From: Paraburkholderia sp. C35
GTDB taxonomy: Bacteria; Pseudomonadota; Gammaproteobacteria; Burkholderiales; Burkholderiaceae
Assembly (NCBI RefSeq): GCF_003121405.1
Contig: NZ_QBUY01000021.1
Coordinates: 1-64,000, forward strand
DNA length: 64,000 bases
Reading direction: 5' to 3'
Made by a program: the position numbers and the translations under genes. Below the pieces are notes generated by a model. That model saw only the letters and a list, made by a program, of their open reading frames with translations. It had not been told where the DNA came from and did not search any database. Below, one piece after another: positions 45,668 through 54,484 of this stretch. Position 1 is the stretch's first letter; every line of letters starts with the position of its first letter.

Positions 45668-46645
45668 TCAGTTCGAACCCTGCGCGACGGACAGACGCCC
45701 GTCGAGTTTCGGCCGGGTGCGAAATGCCCAACGCAGATCGAAAGGCGCCGTGCCCGTGCGCTGCGTGAGCCGTCCCGTGGCGTGCACGGTGTAAGCCTCG
45801 TCGGGGTGCAGCGGCTCCAGCGGCGTGCAGATGCCCGTGTTGCGCGCCTGGTCGGCAGGCGTGAGCGGCGCGATCCGGCAGGCCACTTTCCGGTCGCGCC
45901 GGTCTCTGAGTTCGACGGCAGACAGTTCGATATGGGCGCCCGGCCCGCCCGACAGCGTGATCGGATAGCCGAGTGTCTGCCCGCGATAGCGCGAGTCCGG
46001 ACCCATTGGATCAGGCTGCTCGGCATTGATCCAGGCGACGGGCGCGTCCCGTTGCCCGTCGTAGGGATAGGCGACGAGTTCCGTGTCCGCGAGGCTCGGC
46101 GCAATATCGGCGAAATCCACCACGGTCACGGCGCTGCGGCCGACCAGCGACGCTTCGCCCGCCCGCGCCCAGTCGAAGAAGATCGCGCCGCGATGATAAG
46201 GCGACGCGAAGATGTCTTCGATGGGGAGATCGACGGGCCTCGGGCCGCCGAACACCGCCAGCACCTCGCTCGCGCCATAGGCGGGCGTATGCAGCCTGAC
46301 GCGCGTGATCACGTCGCTGCCCGTGAAGCCGGGCTTGCCTTCGATCTCGTCGTGCGTGCCCACGCCGTTCACGTCGAGATAGCGGGCGTGAGCCGCCGCG
46401 GCAGCGGCCAGATTCTCGTCGGCGCTGATGATGGGCAGGCCGACCTCTTCGCGGCGCGCGTTCACGTAGTCGATGGCCGTCATCGCGCCGAGCCTGACAG
46501 CCGCCGACGGTCCCGGCGCGTGGCGCAGCGTCACGGCAGGCCCGGTGTAAGCGGGTTCGGCCCTCTCGGTTTTGACGGTCTTGCTGGCGCAGCCGCCGAG
46601 CACAGCCATCGCGAGGATGGTGGCTCCAATTTTTATTATGCGCAT
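45668..46645 (-). CDS. CAP/SCP-domain lipoprotein
   Basis: This 325-residue protein has a lipoprotein signal peptide ending at Cys19 (AVLGGCAS), followed by a CAP (SCP/PR-1-like) domain at about 58-180: TAIDYVNARREEVGLPIISADENLAAAAAAHARYLDVNG and HDEIEGKPGFTGSDVITR fit the family's helical start and conserved His/Glu cluster. The last 120 residues are a separate beta-rich region (PDPMGPDSRYRGQTLGYPITLSGGPG) that looks like an appended Ig-like or binding module. It should be anchored in the cell envelope. The family's function in Gram-negative bacteria is not settled. It lies upstream of antA on the same strand but is probably an independent unit. Confidence 0.82.
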   Translation of the reverse strand: MRIIKIGATILAMAVLGGCASKTVKTERAEPAYTGPAVTLRHAPGPSAAVRLGAMTAIDYVNARREEVGLPIISADENLAAAAAAHARYLDVNGVGTHDEIEGKPGFTGSDVITRVRLHTPAYGASEVLAVFGGPRPVDLPIEDIFASPYHRGAIFFDWARAGEASLVGRSAVTVVDFADIAPSLADTELVAYPYDGQRDAPVAWINAEQPDPMGPDSRYRGQTLGYPITLSGGPGAHIELSAVELRDRRDRKVACRIAPLTPADQARNTGICTPLEPLHPDEAYTVHATGRLTQRTGTAPFDLRWAFRTRPKLDGRLSVAQGSN

Positions 46646-47009
46646 TGATGGTTTTGCAGATCCAACGGGTCACGTCGCGTTATCGGCCCGGAACGGAAAA
46701 AGTTGAGGGTGAGCCGAGCGCGGGCGCGACCTGCCGACGGAAATGGCAGCGTCCCATTCCTGTTCCATTTCCGCGTGCCATATCCGGTTATATTTTTTGC
46801 AGGTCAGGCACTCCGGGCGTTAGCGCGACGCCATGCTCGCGAGGCGCCGCGCGACGACGCGGGTGTCCATGCACACTGCGTAAAAGCGCATCAGGGAGAA
46901 CAACGCCCGCACGGCTGCATCCGTCTGCTGCTCACGTGCGTAGAAGGGGAATTGACGCGCCGCTGTTCCTATCCTGTTCTGTCGGCGCGTCGCTGATGGA
47001 GATCATCCA
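46646..47009. other. 364-base divergent intergenic region upstream of the lipid-modification genes
   Basis: This region separates the CAP lipoprotein gene from the divergent FAD oxidase gene. No coding frame or RNA gene stands out. A T-rich stretch at 46789-46798 (TATATTTTTTG-like) may be part of a promoter. The right end carries a GGAG ribosome-binding site for the plus-strand gene. Confidence 0.4.
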
Positions 47010-48320
47010 ATGGATGTGCAGACGGCCACCCATGCCACGCGTCCCATGCCCGCAGGCAGCCGCGTCGCCGTGATCGGCGCGGGCATCGCCGGGATGGCGA
47101 GCGCGTATCTGCTGGCTCGCCGTCATCGCGTCACCCTGTACGAAGCGGCCCCGCGTGTGGGCGGCCATACCAATACCGTCGACGTCGAACTGGACGGCCT
47201 GTCTCATCCCGTCGATACCGGCTTTCTCGTCTTCAACGACCGCACCTATCCCAACCTGATCGCACTGTTCGACGAGCTCGGCGTCGCGTCGTACGAAAGC
47301 GCGATGACCTTTTCCGTCTCGCTCGACCAGGGGCGGCTGGAGTGGGCAGGCACGAGCCTGAACACCGTATTCGCGCAAAGGCGCAACGTGATGTCGCCCA
47401 GCTTCCTTTCGATGTTGCGCGACATCCTGCGTTTCAATTCGGCGGCTGAAATGCATCTCGAAGCCGCGTCCGCGAGCGGCTGTTCGGTCGGCGAACTGCT
47501 CACGGCGGGCCAGTACGGCGATCCCTTTCGACAACATTACCTGCTGCCGATGGCCGCGGCGATCTGGTCGTGCGGGACCTCCGATGTGCTGCGCTTCCCC
47601 GCCGCGACGTTTTTGCGCTTCTGCCTGAATCATGCGCTGCTACAGGTGAATCGCCGGCCTTGCTGGCGAACCGTCGCAGGCGGCGCGCGCGAGTATGTGC
47701 GCCGGATCGTCGCCACGCTCGACGACGTGCGCACGAACGCACGCGTGCTCGCGGTGCGGCGGGAGAGTGACGGCGTGCAGATCGTGAGCGGATCGGGATG
47801 CGAACGCTACGACGCGGTGATCTTCGCTACCCACGCGCCCGACACGCTGCGCCTGCTCGACGATGCTTCGCCGCACGAACGCGATGTACTCGGCGCGGTT
47901 CGCTACCAGCCCAACGTCGCGTGGCTGCATACCGACATCGGCTTGCTGCCGCGTCGCGAGCGCATCTGGTCGGCGTGGAACTACGTGTCGCCACTGGGTG
48001 TAGACAGCATGCGCCCGGTGTGCGTGAGCTATCTGATCAACCGTCTGCAGCCGTTGCCCTTCCGGCGGCCCGTGATCGTGACGCTCAATCCGCCACGTCC
48101 GCCTGCGCCCGGCACGGCATTGCAGCGCTTCGACTACGATCATCCTCTGCTCGACGGTCCCGCAGTGGCAGCGCAAAGTCGCCTCGCATCGTTGCAGGGC
48201 GCGCAACGCAGCTGGTTTGCAGGCGCGTGGACAGGTTACGGCTTTCACGAAGACGGCCTGAAGTCGGCGCTGCGCGTGGCCCGCGACTTCGGCGTCGAAC
48301 CCGCATGGTCCGTGCGATGA
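47010..48320 (+). CDS. FAD/NAD(P)-binding amine oxidase-like protein of a lipid-modification cluster
   Basis: This 436-residue flavoprotein begins with a Rossmann motif (VAVIGAGIAGMASAYLLARRHRVTLYEAAPRVGGHTNTV, about 19-58) and keeps the amine-oxidase/desaturase pattern: DTGFLVFNDRTYPNL, FAAGAWTGYGFHEDGLKSAL-like C-terminal FAD motif (here FAGAWTGYGFHEDGLKSAL). Such proteins sit beside DUF1365 and Cfa genes in many Proteobacteria and include the flavin desaturase involved in furan fatty acid formation in Rhodobacter. The next gene, DUF1365, starts in an ATGA overlap with its stop. It probably oxidises or desaturates a membrane acyl chain; the exact reaction is inferred. Confidence 0.85.
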   Translation: MDVQTATHATRPMPAGSRVAVIGAGIAGMASAYLLARRHRVTLYEAAPRVGGHTNTVDVELDGLSHPVDTGFLVFNDRTYPNLIALFDELGVASYESAMTFSVSLDQGRLEWAGTSLNTVFAQRRNVMSPSFLSMLRDILRFNSAAEMHLEAASASGCSVGELLTAGQYGDPFRQHYLLPMAAAIWSCGTSDVLRFPAATFLRFCLNHALLQVNRRPCWRTVAGGAREYVRRIVATLDDVRTNARVLAVRRESDGVQIVSGSGCERYDAVIFATHAPDTLRLLDDASPHERDVLGAVRYQPNVAWLHTDIGLLPRRERIWSAWNYVSPLGVDSMRPVCVSYLINRLQPLPFRRPVIVTLNPPRPPAPGTALQRFDYDHPLLDGPAVAAQSRLASLQGAQRSWFAGAWTGYGFHEDGLKSALRVARDFGVEPAWSVR

Positions 48321-49114
48321 ACCGCGCCTCGTCCGCTCCCGCCGCCTGGCTGATGTGTGGGCATGTGATGCACGAGCGGCTGCGTCCCGTGCGTCACCGC
48401 TTTGTGTATCCCGTGTTCTGCGTGCGTGTCGATCTCGCGCGGCTCGATGCGTTGCGTGGCTGGTGGTTCGGGATCGATCGCTTGCGTCCGTTGAGCCTGA
48501 TGACGCGCGATTACGGTGCATGCGACGGCACGCCGCTGCACGCATGGATGCGCGCCCAGCTCGCCGACGCGGGCATCGATCTCGACGGCGGCACCATCTG
48601 GTTGCAGACCTTTCCGCGCGTGTTCGGCTACGCGTTCAATCCCGTCAGTTTCTGGCTGTGTCACGACCGCGACGGCAATCTGCGCGCGTTGCTTGCCGAG
48701 GTACGCAACACCTTCGGGCAGCGCCATTCGTACCTGCTCAAAGCACGCGACAACGGACCCATCGATGCCAACACCGAACTCGATTGCACGAAGCGCCTGC
48801 ATGTATCGCCGTTCTGCAGCGTCGAAGGGCATTACGCGTTCTGCATCCGTGAGAGCGCGAGCGGGTCCGCGATATCGATCGATTATCACGATCATCAGGG
48901 CCTTCTGATTCGCACCGCCATTTCGCTCGACAGGCGCCCGCTGACTCGCACGCGCGCGTTGCGCGCACTCGCGCGGCAACCGCTGCTCACTATCGGCGTG
49001 ATCGTGCGTATTCATTGGCAAGCGCTGCGCCTGTGGCTCAGAAAAGTGCCTTTCTACGGTAGCCAACCACCCTCGCCTCACTCGCGTCCAACAACAATCA
49101 ACGAGGAATCGTAA
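48317..49114 (+). CDS. DUF1365 domain-containing protein
   Basis: This 265-residue protein matches DUF1365, with MCGHVMHERLRPVRHRFVYPVFCVRVDL near the N-terminus, WLQTFPRVFGYAFNPVSFWLC near 95 and KRLHVSPFCSVEGHYAFC near 155. The family has no proven chemistry but is nearly always encoded next to an FAD oxidase and a cyclopropane-synthase-like methyltransferase, as here. It overlaps the gene before it (ATGA) and ends two bases before the methyltransferase ATG region, so all three form one operon. No signal peptide is evident. Confidence 0.88.
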   Translation: MNRASSAPAAWLMCGHVMHERLRPVRHRFVYPVFCVRVDLARLDALRGWWFGIDRLRPLSLMTRDYGACDGTPLHAWMRAQLADAGIDLDGGTIWLQTFPRVFGYAFNPVSFWLCHDRDGNLRALLAEVRNTFGQRHSYLLKARDNGPIDANTELDCTKRLHVSPFCSVEGHYAFCIRESASGSAISIDYHDHQGLLIRTAISLDRRPLTRTRALRALARQPLLTIGVIVRIHWQALRLWLRKVPFYGSQPPSPHSRPTTINEES

Positions 49115-49116
49115 CC

Positions 49117-50328
49117 ATGACGTTTCTGCGCGCCTTTTACGCTGCGGGCGGTGCGCCCGCCTTCGCCCGCCTGTTTCTCGCCATGCTGGGACGTCTGCGC
49201 ACGGGCCATCTCGTGCTGACGACGCCGGATGGCCAGCAACGGGTGTTCGGCGATCCGCATGCACAGCCTGGCGCGCAACTGATCCTGTACGACTGGCGCG
49301 CGTGCCGCGCGATCCTGCAGGCGGGCGACATCGGCTTTGCGGAAGCGTATCGCGCAGAGTGGCTCTATACGCCCGACATCGCCGCGCTGTTGCGGCTCGC
49401 CATGCGCAATGAAGCCGCTGTACGACGCACGGTGGTTGGGAGTGCGCCGGCGCGTCTCTTTTATGGTCTGCGCCACTGGCTGCGCCCCAATACACGACGC
49501 GGCAGCCAGCGTAACGTGCATGCGCATTACGATCTCGGCAATCCGTTTTACTCACTCTGGCTCGATGCGAGCATGACCTATTCGAGCGCGCTGTTCGAAA
49601 ACGACGCTGCCCTTACGCTTGAAGAAGCACAGACGGCGAAGTACCAGCGTATCGTCGATGAGTTGCGCTTGCGCGCGGGCATGCGCGTGCTGGAAATCGG
49701 TTGCGGCTGGGGCGGCTTCGCGATGCATGCGGCGCGCCTCGGTATCCGCGTGCATGGCGTGACGGTTTCTCCCGCCCAGTACGAATGGGCGCGCGAACGC
49801 GTCGCGAGCGCCGGACTCGGCGATCTCGTCACGATCGAACTGCGCGACTACCGCGATTTGCACGGCATTTACGATGCAGCCGTATCGATTGAAATGTTCG
49901 AAGCCGTGGGCGCGCGTTACTGGCACACCTATTTCGCTACACTGAACCGCTTGCTGACGCCGGGCGCGCGTGCGCTCATCCAGTCGATCACCATCGACGA
50001 CACACGCTTTGCTGCTTACAGGTCTTCCAGCGATTTCATCCGCGAGTACATTTTTCCGGGCGGCATGCTGCCCAGTCCGCAGCGCTTTCAGGCTGCAGCG
50101 AAACGCGCGGGAATGGAGTGCGCCGAATCGCTGTCGTTCGGTCCGGACTATGCGCGCACGTTGCAGTGCTGGCACGCGCGCTTCGAATCGAATCTCGATG
50201 CCGTGCGCGCACTCGGCTTCGATGATCTGTTCATCCGTACGTGGCGGCTCTATTTTGCGTTTTGCGAAGCGGGCTTTCTCGAAGCGCGCACGGATGTGAG
50301 GCAGTTCGTTCTCACCGCCAAGGCGTGA
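49117..50328 (+). CDS. cyclopropane-fatty-acyl-phospholipid synthase family methyltransferase
   Basis: This 403-residue S-adenosylmethionine-dependent methyltransferase has the cyclopropane synthase layout: an N-terminal lipid-binding part, HYDLGNPFYSLWLDASMTYSSALFE near 130, the SAM motif VLEIGCGWGGFAMHAARLG near 190 and SIEMFEAVGARYWHTYFATL near 250, followed by the conserved DFIREYIFPGG. It should methylate or cyclopropanate unsaturated acyl chains in membrane phospholipids. AGGAA precedes the ATG. It is the third gene of the operon with the FAD oxidase and DUF1365. Confidence 0.88.
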   Translation: MTFLRAFYAAGGAPAFARLFLAMLGRLRTGHLVLTTPDGQQRVFGDPHAQPGAQLILYDWRACRAILQAGDIGFAEAYRAEWLYTPDIAALLRLAMRNEAAVRRTVVGSAPARLFYGLRHWLRPNTRRGSQRNVHAHYDLGNPFYSLWLDASMTYSSALFENDAALTLEEAQTAKYQRIVDELRLRAGMRVLEIGCGWGGFAMHAARLGIRVHGVTVSPAQYEWARERVASAGLGDLVTIELRDYRDLHGIYDAAVSIEMFEAVGARYWHTYFATLNRLLTPGARALIQSITIDDTRFAAYRSSSDFIREYIFPGGMLPSPQRFQAAAKRAGMECAESLSFGPDYARTLQCWHARFESNLDAVRALGFDDLFIRTWRLYFAFCEAGFLEARTDVRQFVLTAKA

Positions 50329-50353
50329 CGTACAGGCGGGCAATGCATCGGGA

Positions 50354-50974
50354 TCAATCGCGTTGCTGCAGAAAACCTGGCTTGCCGATCTGCTCCGGAT
50401 GCTGCGGTACACGGCGAAAACGTGATGCGTCGAAGCCCATTGCATCGAAGCGCGCGAGTAGCGAACGGTACACGTCATCGCTCATATCCGGCTCGCGCGA
50501 GAAGACCCAGCCGAGGCTTTTATCCGGCACGCCGAGCAGCGTGTAACGGTATTGATCGTCGACATACAGCGTCAGTTGCGTCACATGAACCGGCCAGAAG
50601 AGGCGCACTTTCCATTCGCCGTTGCCGCTGTCCGGCACGACAGTATCGACGAAATGAAACTTCGACGGCGATGCGTCGAATGACTTCGAATGCGCGGTAT
50701 AGCGGTCGTCGATCTTGCCGTCTTCGCGCAGCGACCAGTCCGTATAACTGCCAACGTACTTGTTTTCGAGGAAATACGGAATGATCGCGATCACGTACCA
50801 GCGCCCCATGTAGCGCGGCAGATCGATGCTTGCGGGTTTAAGCGGCACATCGGCGCGTGTACTGGAACTGGCCGAACTGGCAGGCGACTGCGAGCACGCC
50901 GACACGATGAATACCGCTGCAGCAGTCAAGGCCAGCACCCATGCAAATCGCGCACGTAAAGTCGAGGCATTCAT
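50354..50974 (-). CDS. lipocalin-family lipoprotein (Blc-like)
   Basis: This 206-residue protein has a lipoprotein signal (FIVSAC near 27) and then a lipocalin domain with the signature DLPRYMGRWYVIAIIPYFLENK near 52-73, where GxW is invariant, and a second conserved block, LGWVFSREPDMSDDVYRSLLARF, near 163. Bacterial lipocalins bind fatty acids or lysophospholipids at the outer membrane. It overlaps the second Cfa-like gene by four bases (ATGA), so it is cotranscribed with it. Its presence fits a membrane-lipid repair or modification role for this region. Confidence 0.88.
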   Translation of the reverse strand: MNASTLRARFAWVLALTAAAVFIVSACSQSPASSASSSTRADVPLKPASIDLPRYMGRWYVIAIIPYFLENKYVGSYTDWSLREDGKIDDRYTAHSKSFDASPSKFHFVDTVVPDSGNGEWKVRLFWPVHVTQLTLYVDDQYRYTLLGVPDKSLGWVFSREPDMSDDVYRSLLARFDAMGFDASRFRRVPQHPEQIGKPGFLQQRD

Positions 50975-52068
50975 CGTTTGTCGAACCGATAATGTGCAAC
51001 GCCCCATTCGCTGCCACGCGCGTAGCCGAAGAGTTCAGCCACCGCCATATAGAACATCCGCCAGCGCTGGAACCAGAGTTGTGCGTCTGCGACGCCGTAT
51101 GCAAGCGCGAGTTCCGGCAGCACGCGCGCACGCGCCTGATCGAGATTCGTCAGCCACTGCCTTGCCGTGCGTGCGTAATGCTCGCCACCTATCCACCATT
51201 GCTCGTCGATGCGCAGATCGTTCTGAAAGTGCTGCAACAATGCTTCCGACGGCATGGTGCCGCCGGTGAAGAAGTACTTCGACATCCAGTCCGTCGCGTC
51301 ACGCGCCTGAAAGTGATACGCGAGGGTTCGATGCGCAAAGACGTGAACGAACAGCTTGCCGTCGGCATGCATCCAGCGCGCGATGCGTTCCAGCAGCAGG
51401 CCGTAGTTCTTCATATGCTCGAACATCTCGACCGAGAGCACGCGATCGAACTGACCGCCGCGCAGCGTATTGCCAAATTCGAACTGAACGACATTGCCCG
51501 TTTCGACCTTCAGATTGCGGATGCCTGCAGAAGCCGCCCGCGCCTCGATGAACTCGCGCTGGCTGCGCGAGTTCGACAGCGCCACGATCTCCGCGTTTGG
51601 ATAGTGCGTTGCCAGCCACAGCGCAAGCGCGCCCCATCCGCAACCGAGATCGAGTATGCGTTGACCGTCTTCGATCTGTGCCCGCTCCGCGCAGAGCGCG
51701 AGCATGGCCTCTTCCGCTTGCGCGAGCGTCTCGTCGCCGCGTGGATACAGGCAGCACGAATACTTCAGTTGCGGACCAAGATGCGCTTCGAAGAATGAAG
51801 GCGGCAACTCATAGTGTTGCGTGTTGGCGGCGTCCGTCTCGATTGCAATGGGACTGGCGTGCAACTCGTCGAGCAGCGTATGCAAACGCTGCGAACGAAG
51901 TGCTTCGTCGGATACCCCTTCTTCGATCAGGCGCTGCCGCATCAGGCGACGCATGCCGAGACGGATCACGCTGTCGGGTATCCAGCCGCGCTCGCATGCA
52001 TGGATCAGCCAGCCATCGTCGGCATCCAGTGTGTTGTGCATCGAAGATCGGGTGGCCGTGTAGGTCAT
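50971..52068 (-). CDS. second Cfa-family SAM-dependent methyltransferase
   Basis: This protein of about 365 residues is a second cyclopropane-synthase-family methyltransferase on the opposite strand. It has HYELPPSFFEAHLGPQLKYSCCLYP near 80, the SAM motif ILDLGCGWGALALWLATHYP near 135, SVEMFEHMKNYGLLLERIARWM near 200 and MSKYFFTGGTMPSEALLQHF. It differs clearly from the 49117 protein in the N-terminal part, so the two are not recent duplicates. Start choice is uncertain: ATG at 52068 is used; GTG at 52095 and ATG at 52041 are possible. It follows the DUF1295 gene closely and overlaps the lipocalin gene. Confidence 0.85.
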   Translation of the reverse strand: MTYTATRSSMHNTLDADDGWLIHACERGWIPDSVIRLGMRRLMRQRLIEEGVSDEALRSQRLHTLLDELHASPIAIETDAANTQHYELPPSFFEAHLGPQLKYSCCLYPRGDETLAQAEEAMLALCAERAQIEDGQRILDLGCGWGALALWLATHYPNAEIVALSNSRSQREFIEARAASAGIRNLKVETGNVVQFEFGNTLRGGQFDRVLSVEMFEHMKNYGLLLERIARWMHADGKLFVHVFAHRTLAYHFQARDATDWMSKYFFTGGTMPSEALLQHFQNDLRIDEQWWIGGEHYARTARQWLTNLDQARARVLPELALAYGVADAQLWFQRWRMFYMAVAELFGYARGSEWGVAHYRFDKR

Positions 52069-52105
52069 GGCGGGTATCGTCCGGATGTGCTGCACATAAT
52101 TGAGG

Positions 52106-52885
52106 TTAGCCGCGCCGAGGCGGCCACGGTATCAACGCACTTGTATCGCGCATATAGTCGGCGTAGCCGGGGCGCGAATGGATCAAATGCGCTTCGAGCA
52201 TCGGTACGCCCGAGAGCTTCAACAGCAGCCATGCCATCAGCACTGGCGGAAGCAGCGTGAGCCAGACCCACGGCGAACCCATCGCGAGTGCGATATACGC
52301 GACCCAGTGCAGGCATTCGAAGAAATAATTCGGATGACGTGAATAGCGCCACAAACCAACGCGGCACACAGTACCCTTGTTCGCAGGATCGGCGATAAAG
52401 CGCCTCAACTGGCTGTCCGCTGCCGCCTCGCCGACAATCGACGCAAGCCAGATCAGCACGGCCATCAAGGCCCACGCGGCAGACGGCCGTTCTGCACGCC
52501 ATGCAGGCACGGCGAACGCGAGCGACAGCACCATCGATATGAACGTCTGAAACTCCAGGAACCAGAACATCTTTCGCCCCGCCTGCGCGCCCCATTGCTC
52601 GCGAAAGCGGTGATAACGCGGATCTTCCGGCTTGCCCGCATTGCGGCGCCACAGATGCCAGCCGAGCCGCGCGCCCCAGATCCCGCCGCCTGCTGCAACC
52701 AGCACGCGCGCAAGCGGATCGCCTTCGCTCACCACGCCGTAGAACACGGCAATAGCGCCTAGCGAGAATGCCCAAATCGGGTCGATCATGCCCGCGTTCG
52801 CGCTTCTCAGTTGCCACGCCCAGAAGGCCGCGAACAAGACGACCAGCGCGCAGAACGCAATCGCCGCGGCGGTTGCAGGCGACAT
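52106..52885 (-). CDS. DUF1295 family membrane protein (steroid-reductase-like fold)
   Basis: This 259-residue protein has about six to seven membrane segments and the DUF1295 signature near the C-terminus, LWRYSRHPNYFFECLHWVAY, which resembles isoprenylcysteine methyltransferases and steroid 5-alpha reductases. These proteins may reduce or methylate a membrane lipid; no activity is established. An ATG at 52885 with GGAG five bases upstream is preferred over the GTG at 52888. It is the first gene of the minus-strand DUF1295-Cfa-lipocalin operon, which faces the FAD-DUF1365-Cfa operon. Confidence 0.87.
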   Translation of the reverse strand: MSPATAAAIAFCALVVLFAAFWAWQLRSANAGMIDPIWAFSLGAIAVFYGVVSEGDPLARVLVAAGGGIWGARLGWHLWRRNAGKPEDPRYHRFREQWGAQAGRKMFWFLEFQTFISMVLSLAFAVPAWRAERPSAAWALMAVLIWLASIVGEAAADSQLRRFIADPANKGTVCRVGLWRYSRHPNYFFECLHWVAYIALAMGSPWVWLTLLPPVLMAWLLLKLSGVPMLEAHLIHSRPGYADYMRDTSALIPWPPRRG

Positions 52886-53072
52886 CACAACTCCTTGTCA
52901 CATGAATCAAATTCGGCAGACACACCGTTCACAGGTTATACGGGCGACGACCGCAAACGGATGCATCGCGCCTTCCAAGTGGGCAAACGGCGTGCCCTGC
53001 GACGCATATGTCGCGGATTTGAATCAGTTCGACTGGTTTCGAGCCTCGTTTGAAAGCGCACGACGCACGCGA

Positions 53073-54377
53073 TCAACCACCCGACGCCTGGACAATCAGC
53101 ACGATGTTCAGGCTCAGCACGATAGCCGTGCAGATGAGCGCACCCGCGTTGGTGATCCTGCTATTGCAGTAACGCCCCATCAGCGTGGTCCGCGAAGTGA
53201 ACCAGACCAGTGCGATCATCGGCACGGGCAACGCGACACTCAACGCGACCTGGCTCAACACCAGCGCGCGCGTCGCGTCGACACCCGACGCGACCACGGC
53301 AAACGCAGGCACCATCGTCACGAGCCGTCGAACCCAGAGCGGAATATGAAACCCGACAAAACCCTGCATGATCATCTGCCCCGCCATCGTGCCCACCACG
53401 GAACTCGAGATACCCGACGCAATCAACGCGGCGAGGAAGAACCCGGCCGCGGCAGTGCCGAGCAGCGGCGTGAGCGTGCGCCACGCGGTTTCGATGCTCG
53501 CGATGTCCGGGCTACCCTGATGAAACGCGCCCGACGCCATCACGACCATCGCCATGTTGATGAGACCTGCTGCGCCGAGCGCCACGACCACTTCGATATT
53601 CGAGAACTTCAGCAAGGCCGTCCGTTCGCGGTCATTGCGCGCCGCGATGCGGTTTTGCATCAGCCCCGAATGCAGAAACAGCACATGCGGCATCACGGTC
53701 GCGCCGACGATGCCCACGGCGAGCGTCAACGCGGTGCTGTCGGGAATGCCCGGCGTGACGGCATGGTGAGCCAGCGCCGGCCAGTTCACCTGTGTCATCG
53801 TCAGTTCCGCGACGTACGACAGCCCGATCACGCCGACCAGCGCCGCAATCATCAGTTCGAGCGGACGAAAGCCGCGCTTCTCGAACTGCAGCAGGCTGTA
53901 TGTCACGGCGGCGGTGATGCACATGGCAGGCAACATCGGCAGATGGCACAGCAGCGAGACGCCAATCGAGCCGCCCGTGAATTCGGCCAGATCCGTCGCC
54001 ATCGCCGCGATTTCGCTGATGATCCACATCGCGATCACCCAGCGCCGCGGCAGGCTGTCGCGACACAACTCCGCCAGGTTGCGCCCGGTGACGAGCCCCA
54101 GTTTCGCCGATAGCGACTGAAACAGCATCGCGATGAGATTCGACAACACGACCACCCAAAGCAGCGCGTAGCCGTAGCGCGCGCCCGCCTGAATGTTGGT
54201 GGCGAAGTTGCCGGGATCGATATAGGCAATCGACGCGACGATGGCCGGCCCGGCGAAAGCGAGCATCGCGCGCGGTCCGCGTTGCGTGCCGGCGAGAGCC
54301 GCGTGCATCGTCGTGCGCGAGCGTTCGGTGAGTGAGGGTGAAGGTGAAACGACAGTCTGAACGGCGGTTCTGTTCAT
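53073..54377 (-). CDS. mntH: Nramp-family divalent metal transporter
   Basis: This 434-residue protein has the Nramp signatures: DPGNFATNIQAGARYG in the first membrane segment (Asp and Asn bind metal), AEFTGGSIGVSLL near 133, and the segment-6 motif GATVMPHVLFLHSG (Met-Pro-His) near 228. It should import manganese or ferrous iron with protons. About 11 membrane segments are visible, preceded by a polar N-terminal extension of about 35 residues. It is transcribed on the same strand as the DUF1295 operon but is separated by 187 bases. Manganese import would fit an oxidative-stress setting. Confidence 0.92.
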   Translation of the reverse strand: MNRTAVQTVVSPSPSLTERSRTTMHAALAGTQRGPRAMLAFAGPAIVASIAYIDPGNFATNIQAGARYGYALLWVVVLSNLIAMLFQSLSAKLGLVTGRNLAELCRDSLPRRWVIAMWIISEIAAMATDLAEFTGGSIGVSLLCHLPMLPAMCITAAVTYSLLQFEKRGFRPLELMIAALVGVIGLSYVAELTMTQVNWPALAHHAVTPGIPDSTALTLAVGIVGATVMPHVLFLHSGLMQNRIAARNDRERTALLKFSNIEVVVALGAAGLINMAMVVMASGAFHQGSPDIASIETAWRTLTPLLGTAAAGFFLAALIASGISSSVVGTMAGQMIMQGFVGFHIPLWVRRLVTMVPAFAVVASGVDATRALVLSQVALSVALPVPMIALVWFTSRTTLMGRYCNSRITNAGALICTAIVLSLNIVLIVQASGG

Positions 54378-54425
54378 TCACGGCTCCTGTGTGCCGTCGC
54401 GGGCACGAGACAGCGCGCAAAAGGA

Positions 54426-54455
54426 CAGCGGGCGCAAACTGCATGCCGCCCGCTG
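54426..54455 (-). terminator. hairpin terminator after the ferritin-like gene
   Basis: CAGCGGGC at 54426-54433 pairs with GCCCGCTG at 54448-54455 around a 14-base loop. On the minus strand it is followed by TCCTTTTG, a short T tract. It lies 29 bases after the stop of the ferritin-like gene and before the mntH start. Confidence 0.55.
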
Positions 54456-54484
54456 CGGACAAGCCACACACACACGCGTTGTAT

